Assembly: GCA_036426205.1 (NCBI GenBank)
Contig: CM071570.1
Location: 4,539,872-4,603,871, forward strand
Reading direction: 5' to 3'
Length of the DNA stretch: 64,000 nt
DNA from: Ascaphus truei
Taxonomy: Eukaryota > Chordata > Amphibia > Anura > Ascaphidae
Shown here: positions 1 to 11,115 of the stretch, in pieces
How the letters are laid out: the number at the start of each line of letters is the position of its first letter
Position numbering within the stretch: position 1 is the stretch's first letter
Program-made: the position numbers and the translations under genes
The notes under the pieces: model-generated
Databases searched by the model: none
Seen by the model: the letters and a program-made list of their open reading frames with translations, nothing else
Told to the model about the DNA's origin: nothing

Positions 1-310
1 AAGGGGCCTATGCAGAGAGCTGCGAGAAGCCCTATCTCGCCAGTTTTTTGCCAAACATGCCTACAGCAATTTAGTAAATGGCTAAAAACTGGCGAGATGA
101 GGAAAATCCGCCAGTTTGAGTTTCTTGAAAAAAAAACTCGCCGCGCGGGTGGCGAAAAGCAATATCTCGCCAGTTTTAAAACCTGGCGTATTCAGGTAGC
201 CCCGATCAGCATCTCGGCGCTGATCGCGCCAATAAAATGGAGACTTTTTCTCCAAATCGCTCCGCCAACAAAAGTTGGCAAGAAGCTGGAGCTGAGCGGC
301 GGTAGCTGAA
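1..310. repeat. End of inverted-repeat DNA element (GGGCC..TGCAGAGAGC family)
   Basis: The window opens with the terminal motif GGGGCCTATGCAGAGAGC. Related ends stand directly after TTA at 7401 and 47165, and in reverse orientation at about 33085-33099. The body is rich in short words such as TCGCCAGT and CTCGCC that recur at 7200-7390. The TTA next to a GGG start suggests a PIF/Harbinger-like transposon, but no second terminus can be paired with this one. The small reading frames here are not supported. Confidence 0.45.
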
Positions 311-777
311 ATAAAAAAAAAAGCAGGCCTTTTCCTGGCTCGGATTGATGCAGGGGGGCTCCAGAGCTGATATCCAGGAATATCAGCACCGGAGCCCCCC
401 GGCATGCATCCGAGGCAGGAAAAATGCATGTACAGCCCACTTCATTACCTTAGCGGCAAACCGCGAAGGCAATGAAGGGGTTAACCCACTGTGCCAGCTT
501 TATTGTGGGTAGCGGGGGTGGGTGAAGGGGGTATTTGGCCTTTGGTGTGAGCTTAGGGCTTGCGGGTGGTTGCGGCTGCACTTAACCCTTCACGACCGTA
601 GCAGTTAATAACGCTATGGTCATGAAGGGGTTAACCCCTCCCGCTACCACCCCGCAACCCTAAACAACCACCCCCCCTTCACCCACACCCCTACCCACAA
701 TAAAAAAATAACACACCACAGCAGCCCCACAATAAATAAATAATCTAAATAATTAAATAATTAAGTGAATATAAATT

Positions 778-808
<31 letters not shown>

Positions 809-2360
809 TAATATATATAAAACAACAACCCCTATACCCCCCTAACATACACTATATAGCACATCAATGATACTATAGGCCAGCGGGGGCCCTCGGGTTT
901 TACCAGCAGGCCTCAAGTACCATTATGTGTCCCCCCCCCCAAAATTAATGATAAACACAACATACTTTTAAAGAAATAACCCCTCCCCCGCCACACCTAC
1001 CAGTAATAGTTTATGGCCACAATTACTATTATCCACAAACGGATAATAGTGAATGTGCCCATTTTAAATACATAAACAACAATAAATACATTAAATACAT
1101 ATAGCACTCACCCATATCCGGCTGTCACGATGAAGGCCATCATGCTCTTCATCCTGCCCATGCCCCCTCCGCTGCTGCAAAACAGACACAAAAATTAAAA
1201 CATCCAAAGTAATGTCCCCTAACCCCTTAATCACCATAGCGTTTATTAACCGCTACAGTCATTAAGGGGTTAACCCACCCTCACCCACCACTCGGGACGC
1301 CTACATACACTCCCACACTAACCCCCCACCCCGTGAGGCCTAACCACCCTCACCCACTACCCACAAGGGAGGCCTACCCACTGACCGTTGGTGAACCCCC
1401 CACCCCCCCCACCCACAGTACCCACAATAAAAATAATACACCCTCAATAAAAATAATACAGTGACCTACAATAAACTTCATTCAATTAATTAAATACATT
1501 ACCCACCCCCTGTGCCCCCCCATAAATACAAGATTTATCCTTTTACAAACAGGGTTCATAACACAGCCCCACGCGAGACCCCGGTGGGCTGGCGGGGCAC
1601 CTGACAGACCTACAGGGTACCAGCAGCCTTTTTCAAACAGGTTCTGGAGGCCTGTTGGTGGGTCCCACCAAGCACCATGGCCCCCAGGTGGTCTCCTTGG
1701 GTCACCGTGGGCCACAATTGGGTCCCCACGGTAGGCCCAAGGATGTCTGGGAGCCCCGGGTCAGACCACAGGTGTCTGCGGGGCCCCGGGTGGTTCCCAC
1801 AGGTGTCTGGGGAACTCACGAGTGCTCACTACGGGTCCGCGGTGCCCCCACAGATGTGGGACCACTGCTTCATCCCCACACCTATGGGTCCGCGGTGCCC
1901 CCACAGATGTGAGGCCACCGCTTCATCCGCGCATGTGTCACCCGTGGAACCACCAGCCTGATACCCGTGAGATACCCGAGGAGACCCACAGGTGGTCTCC
2001 AGAGTTCTCACGCGGAACCACGGAACAAACCCTGAATGTAAAAAAAATAAACCTGGCCTATACATTCAATACATACAACCCCCCCAACACCTACAGTACA
2101 ATAATGTGCAAAATAACTATTTTCCAGATAGGGATAATAGATTATTTGCCCATTATTAAAAACATTAACTAGCATATTCAAATAAATAAAGTACTACTGA
2201 CCTCATCAATAAGAAGTCTCCGTCGCCAGCAACATCCTTGTCTTGCCCACAAAATACATAGCCAATACAAAGCCAATACATTGCAAGTACATTCAGATAT
2301 CAATTAACCCCTTAAACACCTTATTGGATAATAACCGCAAAGGTAATTAAGGTGTTAAGC
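310..2360. repeat. Complex foldback repeat, copy A
   Basis: Positions 310-480 are closely similar to 7745-7915, so this is a second copy of the repeat at 7.4-10.1 kb. It contains four ~50-bp hairpins of one recurrent type (440-480, 582-634, 1221-1272, 2304-2358). They are separated by pyrimidine-rich stretches with CACCCACCC words and by AT-rich tracts, including an AT dinucleotide run near 790-820. On the minus strand two short exon-like pieces end in donor-like sites (about 1109 and 2201). The section 2080-2300, read on the minus strand, matches 9730-9910 read on the plus strand. No protein is recognised. Confidence 0.6.
1655..1970. repeat. Short GC-rich tandem-like segment
   Basis: Words such as CACAGGTGTCTG and GGTCCGCGGTGCCCCCACAG recur several times here. 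For example, the segment around 1847-1872 is repeated at 1887-1912. Overlapping frames of 78-116 codons on both strands are translations of this repeat and are not considered genes. Confidence 0.5.
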
Positions 2361-2459
2361 CACACTGGCCCGATACCCACCCTTCACCCATGAATTTGTA
2401 CAGTGGCTTCATCATGCAAATATATATATATATATATATACAGAGATATATACAGGGAA

Positions 2460-2975
2460 GTTCCCACGCTCTGATTGGCTACCGTACCATGTGTGGACGG
2501 CCATGTTTCTTTTAATGACGTCATCTTAAAGGCAATGGAAGCAAAGCCATTCTGATTGGCTGTGCTTTCATTGCTTTTAAGTGACGTCATCTTTTTTTTT
2601 TTTATCGGCCAAAACACATGGTTTTGACGGGCCAATCAGGACCGTGGGAACCATGATGAAAATGTGACGTCATAGGCTTTTAAAAGCCTGTGTCGTCTCA
2701 TTTTCAAGCCAGACGCCGAGGAGGAAGGACCTCCTACAGAAGAAAGAAGACCAGGGCGTGGCCGAAGACGGGAAGAAGACCACGGAAGAAGATAGAAGAA
2801 AGAAGAATACAGATGAAGATGGATTACAATAAGAAGACCCGTGGATTGATTTGGATTTTTAGTTTAATGTTTATTTTTTTATGGTTTTTTATTTTATGGG
2901 TTCCTGTGCCTGGTGGTTTTGTTCGTGAGTAAGCTGTTCAACGGGAGTCGGTGGGGTCAAGTAATGGTAAGTGAA
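2460..2975 (+). promoter_or_regulatory. CCAAT/CRE/TATA promoter-like cassette with short spliced leader
   Basis: Inverted CCAAT boxes (ATTGG) lie near 2472 and 2554 and a direct one near 2630. Perfect CRE palindromes TGACGTCA lie at 2516-2523, 2582-2589 and 2665-2672. A TATA-like TTTTAAAA follows at about 2679. Downstream is a purine-rich leader whose frame is very Arg/Lys-rich, and a consensus donor (ATG followed by GTAAGT) lies near 2965. The arrangement is that of a compact RNA polymerase II promoter followed by a first exon. An inverted relative lies at 8900-9480. What it drives is unknown, and no protein can be assigned. Confidence 0.5.
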
Positions 2976-3775
2976 CTAAAGAAATGTATTCAATTGTACT
3001 TGTTTATTTTTTTTAATACTTTTTTAACATGTGTATTTATTTGTGGTATATCATTTCTTGCCACTGTATGTATGTATGTATATATGTCTAGAGATATATA
3101 TATATATACATACAGGGTAAGAATTGTTGTTGTTTTAAAAGCTTGATTTGATGTGTTTTAAATTAATTTGTCTATGCTGCTATGCTTAAATGTGTGTATA
3201 ATGTTTTCTAAAATTAGATAGATGTAATCATTGGTATTGTATTGTGTGCTTGAGGTCAGGGTTAGCCTTGGTTTTAAATTTTGTATTCTGGTTGGTACTT
3301 ATATTTTTTCACATGCTAAATTGTTCTGTTCCATGCTTGAATTAGTTAATTGTTTAATTGTTAGGGATGGAATGTCAATTGTTTAGGGATGTAATTAATG
3401 AATGCTAATTGATATTTGTTCACTGGATTGGTTAAAATAGTTTACTTGTTAGGAGGTATTTGTATTTTGCGTACAATGTTATTGTTAACATTCATTTGCA
3501 GAATGTATATGGTGCATAGATTGTATGCATCCTTTATACAATGTAAATGCAATGTGTTGATTGGAATTTGAGGTTATTCATTGGCACTTGATGATTTAGA
3601 TTGTACGATCAGTTAGGATTATTAAAGGAAATTGATTTTATTGCAGTGTGTCTGTATGGAGAAGTGTTATTTGGAGTACAGCATGTTTTTGATAACCCTT
3701 CTACATTTATTTGTATATTAGTTCATCATGTGTGTGTATATATATATGTATTATGGGAGAAAAAGAAGTGACCCC
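2976..3775. other. AT-rich sequence without recognised gene
   Basis: T-rich sequence with TATG and TATA microsatellite tracts near 3065-3115 and 3735-3750. No coding or structured element is recognised. Confidence 0.5.
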
Positions 3776-4600
3776 GCATCCATGAGACAAATAATGGCAA
3801 CTATACAACCGACAAGGTAAATTTAGATGTAGTCATCTGTCGGTGGTGCTATGAGGGCATAAATTATTGCAAAAAATAAAAAAGAGCCCCAATAAAAGCA
3901 CTCTAGTATGCCTGACAATACAAAACCACAATGTTTATTGAAAAATGTCACAGAACATAAAGTAAAATTAAAGCACAGAAAATTTAAAACAAGGCATGGA
4001 TCCCCTGAGAAGTGCAGACTTGATTTAACCTCTGATCAGGGAGTTACCCTGAAAGACAATACAAAAGTCTAAATAGACATAGGAATGCTGGAAAGTACAT
4101 GACAGGGTGTATAGAGTATAGCTACTGACAGACACAAAACGGTGGCTAAATAAGGTGGCTGATACACTGAATAACAAAAAGTGCTGCAGTCTCCCTAAAT
4201 CTGGGGACAAGTGTAAAGCAACACAATATCAGCAATCTCACTGTGAAAAACCATGTAGTCCCAATAGAGCACCCTTATCTGTAGCAGCAGATAAGTAATA
4301 CTTCACCTCATGTCAGGTACTCAGCACAGTCGTGGAGGAGTCAAGGAGCACAGCTCACAGCACATGAAGAGAGGACAAAACAGGGGATCCTGCCAACTGG
4401 ACCTGCTCCTACGCGTTTCGGCCTTAGCCTTCTACTGGGAGTGGTACAGTGGGCAGTGTAACATGCACCTTAAAAAGGGATTTTATTGGGCTGGTGATTG
4501 TAGACACCTGTAGTGTTTAATAAGTAACACATGGAGTATGGAGTGTATCAGCACATAAACATACTGTGTCATGGAGGCATCATAAGCCAAAGGCCAATAA
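3776..4600 (-). mobile_element. PLE 1, terminal repeat (pLTR), minus orientation
   Basis: Read on the minus strand, 4600-4190 matches 6590-6915 read on the plus strand almost base for base. The PLE 1 body is therefore bracketed by inverted terminal copies, a known configuration of Penelope-like elements. The shared block includes the conserved GAAACGCGT segment (minus, 4411-4419) and short poly-A or AATAAA-like words. The outer part, 3776-4000, probably belongs to the same terminus but has no partner in the window. Confidence 0.6.
4405..4445 (-). ncRNA. Hammerhead-ribozyme-like motif, degenerate
   Basis: On the minus strand: stem I (CTCC with GGAG), a poorly conserved core, a short stem II (GGC/GCC), GAA and the palindrome ACGCGT. 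The core differs from YTGANRA at several positions, so cleavage is unlikely. It is listed because position and layout match better copies elsewhere in the window. Confidence 0.4.
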
Positions 4601-6114
4601 TAGGGATGTATTTCCTAAGCTCCTACCCATAAGAGGGCAGTGCTGGCAGTTTGATATCACTAACGGGGTACTGCGCATGCGCATGACATCATGAGGGTGC
4701 GACTATGGCAAAGCTGTCACCTGTAATGCGCCATCCTAAGGCTAACCATGAGGGGAAGTATTGGAAACTCTTCCTGGCCGGATCCAGAGCACTGAGGGCA
4801 AAAAACGTGCATCACGAATGCAAATGCGCATGTCCGTGACGTCATACGTCAGCGCCCCCGTCGCCCTCCACTCGGTCATGAAGGAGATGGCAAATCCTTA
4901 TAATGTATATGGTTTCTGAGATTCTAACTGCGCATGCTTGACCTTACACACCAAAAATAGCGCGATCTATTGGCCCTGACTAGTGCCCAATCGTGACATG
5001 CGCATATGCTGCTAAAACACCTCACTGCTGTACAAGAGAATGAACTTATCTTAAAGGTGTATTACCTATTACAAGTTAGTAACATGATTTAGCTGCTAAT
5101 CAATCATATAAGATCACAAAGAAAGAAAGTTAAGCTATCAGACAAACATGCATTGTATTACAATTATTATCATAGCATTTGTTAATAATAATACCTATTA
5201 GCTAGAAATTGCATTAATATACATTTTAAACAATCGCTGGATAGCCAGCTATATTATTTCTAGTTCAGGATTATTAGTACTGTAAGAAATATTGTTCTTC
5301 AGGAATTGCATGACTTGAGCATCTCATATGAGTAAAACATGGAGTAAACATACTGGTGATGCATTATTCCATAGAGATCTGTATAGACCTATCTCAGTTC
5401 TTTTTTTGAGATACATTTGTTTCTGCCCCATCACTTATCACAAGAGTCCTCATAAGATATCATTGTCCATACATATGACAATAAGGCAGATAGTGTGGTA
5501 TAGTCCATAACAAAGGGAGTATAAATATAATCTTTAGATATTTATAATATCCCACAAGAGAATATATTTTTTCTCCTGAACATAATTCCAATTCATGATA
5601 TTTCCATGGACATCCAATCTATAATGGAGTGTTGATCTTTCCAAATTTACATGATAGTCCCATATGTCACAGAAAATCCATACTATCATTCATCAGTAAT
5701 TTTGGACATAAAGGATTAATTTCCATGTTCTCGATTGTCCTATGTGGTACACACTTAGGATCAAAAAAGAGTGTGCAGAGTGATTATTCTCCTGGATATG
5801 GTGTCAATTCGTGGGTGATCCAATATTGCCAGATCTTGAATAATAGATTGCTCAGTTCATGATGTTCCTCTATTGCAGGCAAGACAGTTTTTGTGAGTAA
5901 ATTCGTTATGCAAATTGAGATACGATGCAGATCAAGTCCCAAGTTTTCACTTATTCTATGCGGTGCAAACCCAGGACTCTGTGATTAAATACAGGCAGAA
6001 AAGGAGAGGCAAAAGGGGAGAGAGAGGGGAGAGTGCATGAGATTCTTATCACTACAATTTGAACACAGAAAGTTCTAGCAAAGTGTGCATCAATAAAGGA
6101 AATAAAATAGGTGT
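4601..6114 (-). other. Probable PLE 1 3' untranslated region
   Basis: This stretch lies between the PLE 1 endonuclease frame and its terminal repeat. No protein is recognised on either strand. A perfect CRE palindrome lies near 4837. From about 5000 onward the sequence is AT-rich and featureless. Confidence 0.35.
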
Positions 6115-6525
6115 TCAAAGGAACATCGCGAAGCCCAGGTAGTCGTTCAGGCCCCGTGGCATCATTGAGTCCATTTGGACGATCCACCTGGACTCCCTGC
6201 ATAAGAGTGCCCTTTCCAAATCACCACCCCTCAATCCAAGGCTCACTTTCTCTATTGCAAATGCCTGTAACAGTGTCACATCTGATGCATGTGTCAGACA
6301 GAAGTGCCGTGCAACTGATGTTATTTTCTTAAAAGCCAAAAGATCTTTGGAGGCGTTTTTTATATTTCTTACGTGTTCGAGAATTCTGAATCTTAGTTCT
6401 CGTGTGGTCATCCCAATGTAGGGAAGACCACAAGGACACATGAGACAATAAATCACTCCCTTTGACTTGCAACTAAGACAATATTTGATTTTAAAATTCT
6501 TTGTCTTGTTGGAGTCTGTGAACAC
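6115..6525 (-). pseudogene. Penelope-like GIY-YIG endonuclease, 5'-truncated (PLE 1)
   Basis: This 136-codon minus-strand frame is the C-terminal nuclease part of a Penelope-like retroelement polyprotein. Known family role: the GIY-YIG domain nicks target DNA so that the fused reverse transcriptase can prime on it. Visible here are a VIY segment, then CPCGLPYIG (the YIG half), an arginine in the following helix and an EH pair, then an ARHF histidine block. The frame ends in a family-typical C-terminus (MPRGLNDY). The reverse transcriptase that should precede it is absent: only ~65 bp separate the frame from an inverted terminal repeat at 6590. The piece is a heavily 5'-truncated insertion, so the displayed start codon is arbitrary. 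Confidence 0.85.
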
Positions 6526-6589
6526 GTCTGAGCATGGCCCTGTTCTTATGGGTAGGAGGTTAGGAAATACTCCCTATTATTGGCCTTTG

Positions 6590-6915
6590 GCTTATGATGC
6601 CTCCATGAAACAGTATGTTTATGTGCTGATACACTCCCTACTCCATGTGTTACTTATTAAACACTACAGGTGTCTACAATCACCAGCCCAATAAATCCCT
6701 TTTAAGGTGCATGTTACACTGCCCACTGTACCACTCCATAGTAGAAGGCTAAGGCCGAAACGCGTAGGAGCAGGTCCAGTTGGCAGGACCCCTGTTTTGT
6801 CCTCTCTCTAGGACATATTCATGTGCTGTGAGCTTTTGCTCCTTGACTTCCACAGACTGTGTGAGTACCTGACATGAGGTGAAGTATTACTTATCTGCTG
6901 TACAGACTAAGGTGT
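6590..6915 (+). mobile_element. PLE 1, inverted terminal copy
   Basis: Plus-strand copy of the terminal repeat found in minus orientation at 4190-4560. It carries the same GAAACGCGT segment at 6757-6765. Together the two copies make an inverted pair around the PLE 1 body. Differences between copies are small indels and substitutions. Confidence 0.65.
6733..6772 (+). ncRNA. Hammerhead-ribozyme-like motif, degenerate
   Basis: Same degenerate sequence as the 4405-4445 motif, on the other strand: stem I CTCC/GGAG, stem II GGC/GCC, GAA, ACGCGT. The conserved core is altered, so activity is doubtful. Confidence 0.4.
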
Positions 6916-7400
6916 GCTCTATTGGGAACTATTCATGTGTTCTTCAGTATCCCTCTGCTTTGTTTACATTCCGCGGTCACGTGATCGGGACCTTTAAATG
7001 CAGAGGGATACCGGCACCTCATAATGGGGCCTGTATCTCGGGAAGCAGGGGGTCCCCGGACCTGAAACCAATGCGGTTCAGCTCCGGAGACCCCCTGCAT
7101 GTGTACACTATGAATAAAAATGTATTTAAAATAATTTTTAATGTGCTGATGTTTGCGCAGAGAGAGCGGCAGATCTCTCTCTGCTGCAGACAGAACTCGC
7201 CAGGGGACGGCTTCTCGGCAGCTTCTCGGCAGGCAGCCATCTCGCCACCGGTTACTCGCCATATTATGAAATGGTGGTGGCGCATTCATTCGCCAGGTAT
7301 TCGGACCTTGCTGCATACAGCGTGGTTAACACGCCAAAAACATGGCGAATTGAAACCCTGGCGAATGCAATTTTTCGGACCTTTCTGCATTGGCCCCTTA

Positions 7401-7740
7401 GGGCCTTATTCAGAAAGCCTCGATAAGGCCCTTATCGAGCACTTATTGACCAAAATGGCTACTCGTATTTAGAAAGCCTCGATAAGTGCTCGATAACGGC
7501 CTGCATCGACGCAAAATTTTATCACCAACAGAAAATCGCCAATTATGCGACGATCAGCCGCTTATCGACCATTTTCGGAGGGATGATAAACTCGCGCAAT
7601 TCAGAGACCCGCACGTCATCTGTCACGGCCTATCGCAGCCCATCACAGCCCTAAAAGGCGTTCTTCTCCCCAAATCCAATACACCACAATCTTTTGGTAA
7701 ATTGGTGGAGAGATGGCCTCGATGAGCTGCGATGTGTCGG
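7401..7740. mobile_element. Harbinger-like inverted-repeat terminus
   Basis: GGGCCTTATTCAGAAAGC starts immediately after TTA at 7398-7400. The preceding segment ends in the mirrored motif TTCTGCATTGGCCCC, so two related termini abut here. Words like CGATAAG and CTTATCG repeat in both orientations through the stretch, giving it hairpin potential. The other terminus was not located. Confidence 0.35.
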
Positions 7741-8899
7741 GACTTAGAAAAAATCAGGCCCCTTTCCTGCCTCGGATTGATGCCGGTGGACTCCGGAGCT
7801 GATAGCCATTAATAGCAGCTCCGGACCCCCCCGGCATGCATTCGAGGCAGGAAACATGCATGTACTGCAACTTCATTACCTTAGCGGCTAACCGCTAAGG
7901 CAATGAAGGGGTTAAACACCTTTGCCAGGCTTACTGTAAAAACATACAATACAATACTGTAGCTAGCGAGGGTGGGTGAAGGGGGAATTTGGCACTTAGT
8001 GGCTGTTTAGGCCTTGCGGGGGTTTAGGTGGGGTGTTAACCACTTCATTATCTTAGCGGTTAATACCGCTAAGGTAATAAAGGGGTTAACCCAACCGCTA
8101 GCCACCCGCAAGGTCTAAACACCCATCCTTAGGGCTAATACCCCCTCCACCCACCCGTGAGGCCTAAGCACCCACCCCGGACTGACTAAACCCACCCTGT
8201 ACCCATTGACTAGTATAGTGGTACATCATACTAATATAATAATAATATGGGCATGATAAGCCTCTATAGCACTCAATGGGCACCTTAATTACAACACATT
8301 AATACACAAGACACAGAATAATAAAACCTAACTAAACTCCAAAAATACACACTTCACTAAATACAAACAGTAGCCAGCTAATCCAATCAATACAATCAAT
8401 AGCAACATCAACAATGAATTAATTAAACCATTAACCAATCAAAACAATTAATTCCGATTAACTCAAAATGAATAGTAACACTAACCAATCCAAACAATGA
8501 ATTACTCCAACATTAATGAATTTAAACAGTAAAATAGAAAGAAAGAAATTCTAACAAGATCTGAATTAACCATAAAACACATTAGCTAACATAATATAAC
8601 ATTAAGTACAAACGAACACCAATCGCAAACCTTTAATTACATTAAGCATGAAAAAACAAACAATGACATCCACATAATAAATGAAATGCAAAAAAGCAAC
8701 AACAATACCAAGCGAGAAATGCCCCCCCAAATATTGGCATAATAATGTATTAATCTGTACCCTAAAGAGGTACAGATTAATATATTACCAGTCAATGTGC
8801 CTCCCCCCAAAAATCAAAAAACACATCCAAAGAATAAACCTGTAAAAAGAGACATTTACAAACATTGAATATATTACTTACCATTAGAAGCGGTGGCCC

Positions 8900-9480
8900 T
8901 CCGACTCCCGGGGTAACAGGAAGCTCGCTTACCTTGAAGGCCCCCAACGGCATCCGATGCCATCCGCCATGAAGATCAGGTACCCCAATCTTCTTTTTTC
9001 TTTCTTTAATCACCTTCTTCTATCTTCATTTGTAACCATTTCTTCATCTTCTTTATCTTCTTTCTTCATCTGTCAATCCAAAAAAACCCATGTTAAATCC
9101 CAGCCGATGTTGTCCCATCGTCTTCTTGGGCTCAAAAGAGGCGTCACAGCCTTAAATATTGCTTCTAACATCACATTTAGCCACAAAATGGTTAACAGCC
9201 ACCTGATTGGCTGTTAAAACCATGTTCCGACTTAATTTTTTTTTTTGACATGACGTCACTTAAAGGGAATGATGCCAGCCAATCAGAATGGCTCTGCTTC
9301 ATTTGCCTTTAAGATGACGTCACGAAGCCGGCGTCACATGGTATTTCAGCCAATCAGATCGTGGGAACCAATTCCACACTCTGATTGGCTGAAATACCTT
9401 GTGACACAGCGGCCATCTTGGATTTAGTGACGTCATTTTAAAGGGAATAATGCCAACCAATCAGAATGGCTGTGCTTAAT
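8900..9480 (-). promoter_or_regulatory. Inverted CCAAT/CRE cassette with exon-like leader
   Basis: Perfect CRE palindromes lie at 9251-9258, 9315-9322 and 9428-9435. CCAAT boxes in either orientation occur near 9199, 9280, 9350, 9385 and 9457. Read on the minus strand, a purine-rich leader (about 9080-8960) follows and ends at a donor-like AAG/GTAAGC near 8937. This is the mirror of the cassette at 2460-2975. The dense repetition is unusual for a transposon interior and resembles a strong bidirectional promoter. Confidence 0.45.
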
Positions 9481-10105
9481 TTACCTTTATTGTGTGTCTT
9501 GTGTATTAATGTATTGTAATTAGGGTTCCCATTGAGTGCTATGGAGGCTTATCATGCCACTATTATTATTATATGAGTATGATGCACCACTATACTACTC
9601 AATTGGTATAGGGTGGGTATAGTCAGTCAGGGGTGGGTGCTTAGGCCTCCCGGGTTTTTATCGGGTAAGATTGGTTTAAACCCTTAATGACTATAGCGGT
9701 TAGTTACCGCTAAGGTGATTAAGGGGTTAGGGGCCATTAGAATGTATTTATTATGTATATATGCTTTCTGGCAACGAAGGACAGAGGGACCTTCTGTTGT
9801 GGTAAGTATAACTGTATTTATTTACTATATTTATGTATGCTAATACATAATAATAATGATCTATTATCCATATCTGGATAATAGTTATATTGCCCATTAC
9901 TGTACTGTATGGGTTTGGGCGGAGGAGGGGCGTGTTTTGATGTTTTTTTAAATATTTTAAATATATATTTCTTTAATAGTGTAAATGTGCAGGGGGTCTC
10001 TGGAGCTGAACCACGTTGGTTTTATGTCCAGGGACCCCCTGCTTCCCGAGAAGCAGGCACCTTTATGGGGTGCCGGTATCCCTCTGCATTGAAATGTCCC
10101 GCCCC

Positions 10106-10128
10106 AGTGAATTACCATGAGGTACATA

Positions 10129-10161
<33 letters not shown>

Positions 10162-10701
10162 CCCTCCTGCCTTTATACTGTCTTCTGCGCAACCATTACA
10201 GATCACTTACAAGTATGACCATTTCTTTGTGACGTACAGTACTGCATGTTTATCTTATCTGAAAGGGGCTTCATGTATATTTACTGGGAATGGGTACAAG
10301 CCGTACCTCACTGTGCTGGACGTGGTCACCGGGAAAGACCTTTCTTACTTAAAAATAACAATGTGAATTATTAGCCAACCAATGAATGAACGTTCCAACA
10401 TAACCTTTAAAACTACAAACAGACGCGGGTGGCAGCTGATGAAAGCAGAGGGATGCGCTACCAGAGGTTACTGTGCTCAAGCATTGTAGGGAACATTTTA
10501 TTCTTTGTGAGGTCGCTGCTCTGCTCAGCAGGTTAAACACAGAGAGCGGGTTAACGCATCTGACAGGTATGTAAAGGGAAACAGGGACTCGCGGTGGTAC
10601 AGCCAAGACTATAACCATTTCCTGCTTCACTGCTGAATGGCCCAGCGACGCATTGCTTGTCCAGGCAGTGAGGAAGATACAGGTCATTTACTGATACTAA
10701 C
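10106..10701. other. No recognised gene; AT microsatellite at its start
   Basis: A TA dinucleotide run lies at about 10128-10156. The rest appears to be unique sequence with only short unsupported frames. Confidence 0.5.
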
Positions 10702-10709
10702 CCTATGGG

Positions 10710-11107
10710 CAGCGGCGGATTTCCAAATTTGGCGCCCTTTGGCACTTGCCTTTGTCGGCCGCCTCCTTGGTGCCGCCCTCCTGCTTCTTTGGAATCCCGG
10801 TGTCAAGTGACGCCGTATGGTGGCGCGTTGCCATGGAAACGTGGTGTCATGGCATCAGTTGACGTCGCGTTGACATGGCAACGAGACGCCGCGTGACATC
10901 ATGGTGGGGGCGTCCGCAGCGTTATTTGACACCGGGATTCCAAAGGAGCAGGAGGACGGCAGGAATGAGGCGGCCGACACAGGCAAGTACCTTCCCATTA
11001 GGTCCAATAGGCCCGAGAGCGCTGAAAAATTATATGGGGGCGGAAATTTTTGCCGCCCCCAAAATGTTGCCACCTTACGCCCGGGCCTACTGGGAAATCT
11101 GACCCTG
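10710..11107. mobile_element. hAT-type MITE with 8-bp target duplication
   Basis: Ends are CAGCGGCGGATTTCC and, inverted, GGAAATCTGACCCTG, an imperfect 15-bp terminal repeat of the CAG..CTG type typical of hAT elements. It is flanked by CCTATGGG (10702-10709) and CCTACGGG (11108-11115), an 8-bp duplication with one difference. Internally, 10780-10805 and 10928-10955 are a further inverted pair, so the 398-bp element folds back on itself. It carries no transposase. Confidence 0.8.
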
Positions 11108-11115
11108 CCTACGGG

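Larger units (their letters stand above)
6986..10105. repeat. Large nested foldback element (copy B)
   Basis: The left arm (about 6986-7135, including GGGATACCGGCACC and AGCAGGGGGTCCC) is the reverse complement of the right arm (about 9945-10100). Inside, 8210-8285 is the reverse complement of 9530-9605, giving a second, inner pair of arms. Three ~50-bp hairpins (7871-7915, 8035-8090, 9676-9730) are the same type as in copy A. No transposase frame is seen. The composite may be a giant non-autonomous foldback transposon, or several elements nested symmetrically. Confidence 0.55.

Noticed and set aside
2690..2932. 80-codon Arg/Lys-rich frame ending in a hydrophobic stretch
   Set aside because: The basic part is a purine-rich leader also seen in the mirrored cassette without a conserved frame; it is more likely untranslated.
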